Shown: positions 1-10,800 of the stretch, piece after piece | Layout of the letters: each line of letters begins with the position of its first letter | Numbering within the stretch: the stretch's first letter is position 1 | NCBI GenBank assembly: GCA_018894105.1 | Contig: CM032128.1 | Span: forward strand, 23,851,001 to 23,915,000 | Direction of reading: 5' to 3' | Length of the DNA stretch: 64,000 nucleotides | Source of the DNA: Jacaranda mimosifolia | Lineage: Eukaryota; Streptophyta; Magnoliopsida; Lamiales; Bignoniaceae | Notes under the pieces: generated by a model | Told to the model about the DNA's origin: nothing | The model's input: only the letters and a program-made list of their open reading frames with translations | The model's database searches: none | Translations under genes and position numbers: made by a program

Positions 1-1141
1 GGTGAAAACCAAGGTGGGAGTTAAAATCAAGGTGGGATCCGTTAAGACGTGGGAAATTACCGTTAAGGTAAATTGCGACGTCGTAGTGGGCTCATTAAAT
101 AAGAGTGCGAAGATAGCGTCGACGGATTGTGATTATAGTGTGAGACTGTGGTAGTGGGATATCTCAAGTTTGGATAGGGATGAAACTTTGATGGTGTAAT
201 ATTATTGGGTGTAGGATGATTTTCATTTTATTTTTTTATTTTTTGATAGTCCAAAAATTATTCATGGAGTATGTTATTTGGATTGGGTATATTACTAATA
301 TACTATACTATACTATACCATATATATTCTTATTTTCCATAAATCTTGTTTCACTTATTTTACTAATGAAACTTTTATAGCTCTTGAAATTTTGGGCACC
401 AATTGGTAAAACAATGAAATTTTTTACATGAAAACCACTATGATTCATCAATCACCACGCAAACCGGCAAATTTTAGTTCTTAGATTTGGTTGAATTACA
501 CCACGAGTTGTGTATTTCCTAAACCTGAGTGCTTAGAGAATCTCGTCAAATATAAAATAACTTTTGGCCTTTTTCAAAATTATTAATTGAATTTTTTATC
601 AAGCTCCACAACGACTTAAGTTTTGATAGCTCCTTTATCACTAGATTAGAATATTTCCTTAAAACCTAAATATGATTGAAGATTTAAAATTTTTTGTTTT
701 GAAAAACCTTTCAGAACCAAAATACCAAAACCAAAATAGGATAATGATGTTGCATTTATTCTATGATTAGTTGAATAAATTCAAATTTGACACAAATAAG
801 AATTTCATATGATATATTATGTCCTTTTGACAGAAAACACCTATCATTATTATCACAACTAAAAGTTAAATAACAACTATCATTTATAACTTACCTATTT
901 TATGTTTATAATTACCATTTTTTTTAATAACTTGATTGAGAAATTAAATAAATATGTTAAGATAAATATACATTATATGAAAAATAAAGAAAGATCCACG
1001 GATCAAGTTGGCGACAGGACATAAAACAGATTGACAAGTATTTGAGCTGTCAAAAGGATAAAATCATTCATTCCACGAGTAGTTGAGTATCCATCCACGT
1101 TGACACATTCTTCATCCTAAATATTGACCAATATATACTCC

Positions 1142-1168
1142 TACTCGCTCTCGCTCTCGCTCTCGCTA
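1142..1168. repeat. (CTCGCT)n microsatellite
   Basis: About four tandem copies of a CTCGCT hexamer, visible directly. No coding context. Confidence 0.85.
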
Positions 1169-1373
1169 GATTTTTGACTTGATCCATATGAAGTTGAGCA
1201 GATGTATGATTTTGTACAAGGAAAATAATAATGTATTTCAAATTTAGTTATATATCTGATATGTTCTGAAGCTTCTTTACACAAAGCAAGCAGTGTGCTG
1301 TATTCACCACAAGTTCACACAGCTAACAGCTCTAACTCTTGAATCACCTATTTAACTGACATTTATATAGAGT

Positions 1374-1424
1374 ATCCATCTCCATCTCCATCTCCATCTC
1401 CATCTCCATCTCCATCTCCATCTC
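1374..1424. repeat. (CTCCAT)n microsatellite
   Basis: Eight or so perfect tandem hexamers. They lie about 160 bases beyond the stop codon of the minus-strand DUF630/632 gene, so in its transcript they would read as GATGGA repeats in or just past the 3' UTR. Inference: a variable-length tract in the 3' UTR. Confidence 0.85.
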
Positions 1425-1579
1425 CTTTATTTCAACACCCATCCAATCAGATAAGTTGCCCAGTTTATTCCACACCCCATGTACAAATTCCCCTATTTAA
1501 TCTTGTCATCCAAAAATACCTCTATATATGTATGATTCTTTATTTTTCACTGCTAGTGATATCATCTGCTGCACTGCAA

Positions 1580-4500
1580 TCATTGCTGAGACTTGGACTG
1601 TTCATAGTTATTCTTGGCATCCTGGATGGCCTCCTGCAGATCACCAAACATCTTCACACAAGACTCAGCAAAGTTGTTCAACTGGCCAAGAAAACCAGCC
1701 AAGCTCGTTCTAAAACGATCCAAAACGGGTATCCAGTCCTCAGAAACTTCGTCTCTCAACATATTCATGCCGGGATCATCAGGATTCCCAGCCTTCCCCT
1801 GGTTCTTCTCTTGACGGGGCAGAAAGTGAGATACTTCGGCTGACAAGTCCTTGATAGAATCACTAACTTCTTTACAAGGCAATTTATCAATCATCTCCAA
1901 CCAGGCACCACATATCATGTATATCGGGGGACCCGAGTTTCTCAAGGGTGGAGGCTTCTGCCTTTTATTCCTCTTGGAAGTATTCTGAGGAAGTGAGACG
2001 CACTTGAAGAGCCACTTGTTGATAGCCTCCACGTATAGTTTCTGTGCGCTGATCCATTTTGTGAAGCTGGATGATAAAGATCTCAGTTCATTTTCGAGAT
2101 GTATGGTGATCTGTTTTCGTGAATCCGACTGTACAGTGATCTTCACACTTCCAGGAGCATGAGATATAGATATGATATGAAATTGAAGCTTGTGGCTTTC
2201 CAGCATCATTTCCCACATCTTCCTTAATCTGAGATTATATAAAAAAAGGGACTTAGATGGAGGTGTATTTTTCGTTCAAAAGAACAAAATATACCATTTG
2301 GAAGCCACTTTATCAAGAATTGAGAAATATAGGCATACCCTTCGATTAACTCCTCAAGTTGTGGCTGAAGCTCTTTATCTCTAATTTCTTCTATTTTCTT
2401 TGATATAGAGTCAATTCTATGAATAGCAACTCTAATTCTTGAATGTAGATCTTTGACTACAGCACGTGTCTTGTCGGTATTCTCTCCTTGTGATTCTTGC
2501 TGTCGTAGTAGTTTGCACTTCTGATCAAAATTACTTCTAAGTACCTGACTAGCCTAAAATAGGAGGGACACCCGGTATCAAATCAAGTAATTATAGGACA
2601 TAGTTGATGATATGCTTCAGTTGCATGAAAACTAAACAACAATAACATAACTAAAACTAAAATCTATTCAAAATCTACTGGATGAGACAAGACAAACGAG
2701 AATTGCCTCCTCATTCAATTATCAACGTAAATATTTCTAGTTTTCTCTTCAAAGAATATCTTTTGACTTCACAAAATGGAGATTGGATTCTGCAGATGAT
2801 GTTCCTTAAGAGTTGTGTTATGAATTTAACATGTCAACCCACAAAATTGACTTTGCTAATAATGAAGCACCTGGAATGAAATTATTTCGTTCTTGTTTGG
2901 TTCTCTCAGATGCCATTTAACTACAGCCAGACATGATTTTCGCATTCATAAAGTTAAATGCATTAGGAGGTAATGCTTTAAAAAACTAGTTTAGGTATAG
3001 GGGAAAAAAGAAAAAGAAAAAGAAAAAGGGAAAAAATGGTTCAGAAGAAAACTCTGGAAATGATTGTGATAGGATCCAGTTTTTGCCCATTGCATGAGGC
3101 ATATCCAATTCAATAGGTTAGTAGCAGCAAGCCGCTTTCAAGTGTTCCCTTCAGACCAATGATTTAGAAACTGGAATAACACAATAAAGTCATGACTGTT
3201 TACTTGTGAAGAAATGGAAAACTAAAAAGGTAAATGGTTCAAAAATAATAAACAAACTCACACAACTTGACAAGCTCATTTTACTATAGTTGAATCTCTA
3301 TGTGCGCATAAGTCAAATTAAATAGCTGTCAACAACACATGAGAATTTCAGTGTCAAAGGATGAACTGTTTCAAACTAGCTTTGAATGGGTATAAACAAG
3401 TAACAAGATTGAAATATTCTGATTCATGCAAATGGGCACCTCATGAGGAATTGGATAAATGACATGACATATGTAAGTTTCCAGGTTGGAATATTTGAAT
3501 CAGATGGAAATGATTTAGCTATAAAACTTGGAACTGGAGCATCAGAAATGAAAACCAAAAATAAATGAATAACATGTGCTTGTGCAAACACACATACAAT
3601 GCAGATCATAAAGCTCTGATTGATACATGAAAGCAATTGGAATAACTTGATTTCAGAAATGTAACCCCTCCCTTCCCCGTAACACCCCAACACCAACCCC
3701 AACCCCAACCCCCACCCCCAGGGGATCAAATAAAAAAAAAGAAAAAAAAAGAAAAAGAATAAAAAAAAGAGAAGAAAAGGAAAAATTCCAATTCTAGAAA
3801 GTTCACAGCGGACCACAAAATTATGCAAGTATTATCTTCCAGAACAGCAATATCACAACCATATCCTAAAATCAGAGCTCCATACTTAAAATGTCACCAC
3901 CCAAAATTGAAATAGTGAAAACCTCCCACTCCCATTATCATGTGCCTATTCTGATCTTAGAAACCAATGTTAAGCAAAACTACATCCACAACCACAGAAT
4001 GGCTAAATGCTATAAAACATAATGTAAGATTCTGAAGTCCAAGCCACAAAGCTCACTAGGTGTCAAGTTTAGTCTTTACTGCCCATGTGAAAAAGAGAAA
4101 AGTAACAGTAGTAATAATAATTACAGAAAAAATAATAATTCTAAATGTATATTGTTCTTTAGGCATATGCAAACTCTAAACATACCTTAACTTCATCATA
4201 AAGCTTCTTTTCCCACGCATAAAGCCTATCTAAGGTTGAGGCATGACTTCCAGAGACCATACAGAAGTTGTCAAAGAGATTGCTACTAAGATCATCAACA
4301 ACATCAGTGGAGTTTGCACCTAGAAGATTCCGCGATGAAGCAGAACGAGACGATGTCGTCCGGTGCCAAGTTAAGTACTTGACAGAATTTTGAGGCGGCT
4401 CTAGATGGAGAATAAAATTGAAGTGAGTGATTCCACAATTGTACTAGAATAACTGAAGTAATCAAACCATGAAATTCACACAGACTTATTAAAACTTGAA

Positions 4501-7500
4501 CAGAAGTAGTGCATGTGTGGCATGATAAATTTTCCAATCAACATAAAACTATTAATTGCACGAGCAGGCAACATTTAACCCAGCTCCTTAGGATAAGCAA
4601 ATGATAAGTTGGTAGTTTTAGTTTTTGACATGCTTATTTATTGCATCAATCTGCTGACTGAAATTAGCATTCTGCCTGCCATGTTATACATTCTCATATA
4701 CAACTTTCACAAAGTTAAATCAGAGAAAATAGATGGAAATTGTCAAAGCAAGACATATGGAAAATCTGTTCAAATATTTATTCATAGATCACAGAAACAT
4801 ATTATTCATATTTACATTGGAGTTTTATCACAACGTATATTGCTGCTTCTACTATGCTATATCTTCGTGAGTGTGAGTGTGTTTGCAGGTATATAGGGAT
4901 GAAGTTCAAATAAAAAAATAAGTAAAGAATCAACTTCTATGAACCAATGTCCGGATCTTGAATCTAAGTTTTTGTTGCAATGTGACTAGAAGTGGAAATG
5001 AGACAACCAGGCAATGACCTGAGATCAATTAATTTGAACAGGTAAACTTAATAAACGCACCCAAGGGAAAGGCAAAAATATATGCATTAAATCAGTGTAG
5101 CAATCGAGAGTTGAAACGTGGAGATACGGAAAAAAGAGAATCAATGCCAGAATTTGGAGGGGATGAAGAGTCGGCTTGGATCATCCTGGTGAATCCTCTC
5201 CACAAGGTGATGAATGAATCACTGCTGCCACAATCAATACTGACAATTACTCCATTCTCAATTCACGTAATTCGACTACACCCCCACTAAGGGGGGTGTC
5301 CTCCTGCATCATATGTTCATCACCCTATGGAGAAGGATTCATAAGGGTGATTGGAGCACACTCTCCTTCCCCTCCAAATTCTGAAGCGAATTCTCTTCTT
5401 TTGCCATATCTTCATGTCTCACCCTTGATTCTCACAAACGGCACCAATTTGATACTATCAAATCTACACCACCACCAACCTTCCTTACTAAGGTTTAGAT
5501 TTCCCCTTGAAATTCCTGCCAACAAGGGCTAGAGAGTGCTAGGTTTTGGCCCAATGAAAACCATCCAATGCTTAAATTAGAATTAATCCAAAAGCAAGAA
5601 TATTAAGAAAGGAATAATATCTGACATCTACAATGCATAACTTAACCTCCGTCTAGAGGCATATTTATAAATGTCAATTACCTCAGCTACCTTTTCATGT
5701 AGGATTAACTATGCCACGCCAGCCCTACTTAATCCTATTATTATTATTATGGTTCCTTGAGTCCTTGTCCCAGCTTGATTTGGTCTTTACAAATCTACAG
5801 GTCCAACATTCAACATCCTTTAATTATGCCTTCCTTATGGATGGGAATGGGCTACCTCGGCCAACTGGCTCATTACCATTCTATCAGCTACAGGCCTTAG
5901 CTCATTAATTGCCATCCTAGTGATGTTGTTCTATACATTGCCAGCTCATGCAATAACATTGGCCCAATATCTTATGGTTGATAAAGATAGTATCAATTGA
6001 GAATAATTTGTACACCTTTCCCAATGCATTCTTAAAAAGTGTTTCTAAGAATAGAATTACGGAAGACCTGGCTATTTCCCGTATCTACCAGGTTGAATAA
6101 AATAAATGAAATAATATATACAAAAGAATATTAATTGATTATTATTAGACAAAAATGTGGTATCTGCACTGTAGTTACTAAGTTACATCTCAATGAATTT
6201 CGTAAAACAGGTCCTTGGAGAAAGTACAAGTAATATGAGACAATACCATGTGGGAAGGAAGTAAATTAACATCTCTTGTTCACATAATTTATAATTACAT
6301 TATCCTTTTTGGCTGTCACATTACTATTCCCATCTTTCTAATCCTCATTCTTTTGAACTTCCCTTAAATTCATTTCACCATCTAAAATACAACATGCCTA
6401 CTTCTATTCAAGGAAAAGAAAAGCAACAAAAGCTCAACATTTTGAAAATAAAGAACACCTAATGATTTAGGGTAGACGTTTGATAGGAATCATTGTTAAT
6501 TAGTTTCTTTTTCTTTCATGTATAGGTTATAATTTTTCCATTTTTAATTCATCACATATTAATTTTTTGTATATCAATATGGCATGGATATCCAAGTCGA
6601 CCACCTTAATTATCCTGGAATGACAATTTAGAACTAAAATGGCATGAAGATGGGTCATGAATAATTAATGTCCCCAGATAATGTTTGCCTTCAAACTATT
6701 ATCATAAATAGTAAAATGTTCGTTTTGTAGGAATGGAAACTACCTTGAAAACTTGAAGCTTTGCATTTATTAGGAATAGGGAACATCAGCTGACATAAAT
6801 TTAATAGTCGAGTCATAACAAACTAGTTGACCATGGATTACACTTGGTTTGATTCCTATTTTCTCTTTGCGAGTTTTTCACGTAATGAATAGACTCGACC
6901 CTATCATGCATTGGACACATAAAACAGTTGCAAGCATACAATTTTCACGTAATGCCTATCCCATCTTAAAAAACAAAAACATCATTGGTTTGCGAATTTC
7001 TCCCCTTGGTTGATTATTTTTATGCTCACAAGTCAAGCACCTGTGTTTTCACTTTACAGGTTCAAGCCTCCAGCTATGACATTTAACCAAAAAATAGCTT
7101 GAAAGAAAAGAATATGTAAAAACTTGTCTAGCTCATTAAAGAAATAGAAAAACTAGTCAAATTAAGCTCTAAAAAACATTCATTGGTGATCATCTAGAAA
7201 TATAAGAATATGTAGAAACATTCAATTGCTTTCCACTTCTTTCCTCTTGTTTCTTTCTCCACAAATGCATTGTTTCTGTTGCTGCATTTCTCATGATGCA
7301 TAAAAAATTGATTACATTAACAATGTACACATCAGCCATCGAAGATAAACTCCAGTCCAATTTATAACTGCATGAAATCAAGTCAAATATTTGGGTAATA
7401 TATTATTGACATCTAACAGACTGAAATTTTCGGTGTTATTCATTCATTCATTCATGATCTTTCCTGTAAAGAGTGATTTGTTCATTCATTGATGTGCTTT

Positions 7501-9382
7501 CTTCTGTAAAGGGTGATTCTTTCGTTCATTGGTTTCTTTCCATTAAGAAAAGCTTAAGTTTTGGCTTTTTACAGCCTGGGGTGGCTCACTGATTGCTCTA
7601 TATATAGTAAGATGGATGGACATACCTTGTGGAACCTCACTTGAATCCTCTCCACAGGAGAAACAAGATTTTAGCAATGATGATCCACCTGCCAAAAGAA
7701 GAATCCTTCATTAAATTTCACCCTTTTACATGAGAAAACCAAATTCAGAACAGGAGAAGACTAAAAGAGTAGAAATCTCAATAGTTTCAACAGCATTAGC
7801 ATTATTTGATTCATATTTTTCTGTGTTGCTTTAGATACATAGAAGCTACTTATGTATTATTCATGAGATTATACAGATGTAACTTTATAACTGAAATTGC
7901 CTTCTTCTCTGCTCCAACTTCCTTAACTGCTAAAACATTCATAGCCAAATTATTGAACAGGAAAAAGAACCAAGGCCTCTCTATGATGCAACAAATAAGT
8001 GCCACATCATCCCAGTATTCAAATTTTCTCTTTGAATCTTCATTTCCCAGCTGCCCTAAAAGAACAACTAGTAACTTACAGCATGCATTAATAAAAACGT
8101 AAAATCAGTTGTTCATGATTCCCAAGTATTTTTTTTTTTTTTTGTTGTTGTTGTTTGGGGGGGGGGGGGGGGGGGGGGACGACTACTTACGTTCTCTTCC
8201 AGGGAAAACTGGACGGAAATGGAATTTGTTTGCTTCAAGCATTCGGGGAACTTCTTTTCCTGATTCAGATGCTTTAACAAAAAGCTGTTCAATATCTTTC
8301 ATGCTTGAAAAGAAATCCTTAGGTGCAACCTTATCTTCAACTTCACTTTGTTGCATTGGTGTTATCTTCACATCATCCAAATGCACAAATCTTGATGATG
8401 CAGTTCGTAGTGGTGATAAATCAGGAGAGTTTTTCTTCCCGTTCACAAACTTGGTTTCTGATATTATACTTTCTGATGATCTAGTGTGTGAATCTCCATT
8501 GACGAGGTTTTCTTTTGCTTCATTCACATTTTCAAGACTTGAAAACTTGCTATCTGATATTATAGTCTCTGAAGATATGTGTGAATCATCATTTGCAACA
8601 TTTTCTTTTGCCCTGTTCACATTTTTAAAACTTCGAACAAGGGTAGCTGACGAGGGTTCATCAAATTCATCTTCTGATAGCTGAGATTCTTCTGCTCCAT
8701 TTGAGGATAACTTCTCTTCTACATCTTCAATTTCAGGAACTCCTTCCCCTACCCTAAGATGTCTTGCCTCATCATAGTTCTCTGAACCCTGATCAAATCC
8801 TGTTACTTCATGTGAAGAAAAATGATTGTCAATTGGATGAAAAAGACCAAAATAATCCCATGGTGGAGTTTCTGGTGGGATAGGAGTTTCAAATGATGAT
8901 GCTTCCGGTGCTTCAGTGGAGCGAGGAGTGGTGCTTGGAGGAGTAGTTGAAGAAACCGATACTGCAACAGGCACAGGAGGTTTTTCTTCAACCTTCCTGG
9001 AAAATGTACCTCTAAACTTCATATGATGAGATTGGTACTGGCTTGAGACAGGGGTTGAGGGAGATGGAGGCATATTTGCAGTTGCATCCACATTTTGTGA
9101 TAGAGACCGTGACGAGAAGGACAACTGGGAGACAGATTTCTCTATTAAAGCACTTGGCTCTGCAGTTGGACTTCTTGAGGGATATACGAAAGATTCAACT
9201 TGAGCATCAGTTTCCACAAATCTCCTTAAAGCAGCTCCTATAATTTTCAGTTCCTCTACATATGCAATATGAGCTGCTGCAAGAGAACACCTGCCATTAA
9301 GTGCTTGTTTGATAAATTTCTTTCTTGCACGACATAGCTGCAGGCCCTTGTCTTCTTCCAATCTAGAATTTGAAGCTCCCAT
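1580..9382 (-). CDS. DUF630/DUF632 domain protein (NRG2 / bZIP-like family), 5 coding exons
   Basis: Coding exons, in transcript order: 9382-8191, 7688-7626, 4400-4186, 2553-2339, 2228-1580. All four junctions have GT..AG ends on the minus strand, and the phases join to 2334 nt (777 residues plus TGA). Residues 1-60 form the basic DUF630 domain. The start MGASNS fits the MGxxxS N-myristoylation pattern, suggesting membrane attachment. A Pro/Ser-rich middle with a WDYF motif near residue 180 follows. DUF632 runs from about residue 350 (the stretch with FVKASESGKEV) to about 700 and includes YLTWHR, LYAWEKKLYDEVK, RVAIH and ELQPQL. Family members include Arabidopsis NRG2, a nitrate-signalling regulator that binds NLP7, and rice REL2; most are uncharacterised. 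The start is chosen because DUF630 proteins begin exactly there. Family assignment is firm; the specific orthologue and function are not. Confidence 0.93.
2554..4185 (-). other. Intron 3 of the DUF630/632 gene, with A/C-rich simple sequence
   Basis: No coding content. Two low-complexity tracts stand out: an AGAAAA-rich run at about 3003-3035, and a C-rich run (CCAACCCC type) at 3664-3720 followed directly by an A/G-rich run at 3730-3785. The second tract opens a spurious 134-codon ORF on the minus strand. Confidence 0.6.
4401..7625 (-). other. Intron 2 of the DUF630/632 gene (3.2 kb)
   Basis: The largest intron of the gene. I see no second gene inside. The stretch 5.2-6.0 kb has a less AT-rich, retroelement-like character (several short ORFs, none with a recognisable motif) and may be an inserted fragment; the rest is ordinary AT-rich intron. 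A TTCATTCATTCATTCAT run lies near 7438-7454. Confidence 0.6.
8148..8178. repeat. Poly-T / poly-G tract beside a splice donor
   Basis: A T-rich stretch is followed by an unbroken run of about 22 G (8157-8178). On the gene strand this is a poly-C run starting about 12 nt inside intron 1, right after the GTAAGT donor at 8190-8185. Confidence 0.8.
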
Positions 9383-10700
9383 TGACTCTCACAGGGTGTT
9401 GCCCTTTCAGTATCCAACTCACCATACAGACTTCTTTCTTTGACTTAAAATGTCCTAAGATACATAATTAAAATGATGAGTCTCACAAATCTAAATCCAT
9501 ACCAGGTATTAGGCAATTTTTTGTGATAAATATAACAATTTGACTGAATAAAGACAGATGACAAGAGACAAAGAGACATCTACAATTTTTCTATGAGAAG
9601 CAGCATTATCAACTTTTCCTATTTCCTTCTGTGTCGCAGGGTCAACTATCTAGCTTAATTCCAGTCCAGAACACTTCATGAATAAAATTATGACCAATTA
9701 ACCAATCAACAAAACTAATTGCCTCTAACGACATCTTGTTGTTTCACTGAAACAATTAATTGTTTAATCTGGCTAATCATTGAACTTGGAAATGAAAATT
9801 CATAAGGTTCATGAGAAAAGGAAGTAATTCATGAAAATGATTGTGGAGGGTAAGCACATGCAAATAATTTCTATAACCAGCGGCATCATTTTACTAGTTA
9901 GGTGACGAAGTCATAAATTTTCAGACACTGGAACATTAATCCTTCTAACAATTAGAAACTGCATGAGAACATATTCATCATCTTTTATGTTGAACAAAAA
10001 GCTTCTGTAACCAGAGAAATTACTTAATTAAAATTTTATGTAAATCTTGGAAATTATAAATAGGAGGTTCCTGGAAATCCATTAGAACTAACCAAAAACA
10101 AAAAAATCCAATGCTCTCAAGCGAAAGAAAACAAGATATATCCATCTGAAAACATAAACAAGCCCATCAAGAAGAAAAAGAAACAGAACACCGTGCTTTA
10201 AAACTAGAAATCGAACAGACAAAAGGAAAGAGAATGACCACCCAGAAATTCAAAACCCAAAACCAATCTAAAATCTAAAAGTAACTCAACCTCCCAAAAC
10301 CATCCAACACCAATCAAATAACACAAATTCACACAACCCCTCAACAATCAGTCCCCAGAAAATTAAAAAGATCCCACCTTTAATCCACACAAGTTTATAA
10401 GATTCAAGAGCACCATGAAACTACAATCCAAACTCCAAAGCCCATAAAGATTGGAACTTTTGACAGAACCCACATCAATAAAACCTAATTCCAAAAATCA
10501 AGACAAAAAATAAAAAAGCTCTGGACCATCATGATTTCCCGTTTTTACCTGAGAAAAGCTTATCAAAAAGTGAAGTCAAATTGGCGGTGAATAAAAGTCC
10601 CGGATTTCAGTGCAGATTTCAACACAAGGAATCTTGATACAGAATGAAAATCCTTTGAAGGGATTTCATACGAGTGTGTGATAGTCCAAATCAGGAAATG
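9383..10700 (-). other. Probable 5' UTR of the DUF630/632 gene, with one intron
   Basis: Upstream of the ATG on the minus strand, a good acceptor (ATCTTAG) ends at 9455, giving a UTR exon 9454-9383. A good donor (CTCAG then GTAAAAA) lies at 10549/10548, suggesting a first UTR exon from about 10.7 kb to 10549 and a 1.1 kb leader intron. No splice evidence beyond the motifs. The intron is A-rich and has no long ORF. Confidence 0.5.
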
Positions 10701-10790
10701 AGGGAATTGGGTGGGGGGTATGTGTTAAGTCTGCATGCAATGGTATGAAAAGCGATTTGGGCAGAGGGAGACGATAGAGTTGCGTGGAAA

Positions 10791-10798
10791 GTGGGCCC
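10791..10798. promoter_or_regulatory. TCP-type site GTGGGCCC in the DUF630/632 promoter
   Basis: GTGGGCCC matches the class II TCP-factor consensus (GTGGNCCC) and contains the site II core TGGGCC on the same strand. It lies roughly 100 bases upstream of the inferred transcription start of the minus-strand gene. A single short motif, so only suggestive. Confidence 0.35.
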
Positions 10799-10800
10799 TC

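Larger units (their letters stand above)
1..1500. other. Intergenic, downstream of the DUF630/632 gene
   Basis: AT-rich sequence with no gene that I can support. It holds two short hexamer microsatellites (listed separately). The right part, from about 1.4 kb, probably contains the 3' UTR and poly(A) region of the minus-strand gene that stops at 1580. Confidence 0.6.

Noticed and set aside
3424..3828. 134-codon minus-strand ORF in the DUF630/632 gene region
   Set aside because: It reads through A/G- and C-rich simple sequence (Phe and Leu/Gly runs) within an intron; no domain or codon signal.
8109..8684. 191-codon plus-strand ORF antisense to exon 1 of the DUF630/632 gene
   Set aside because: It is the antisense shadow of the real exon and begins in the poly-T/poly-G tract.
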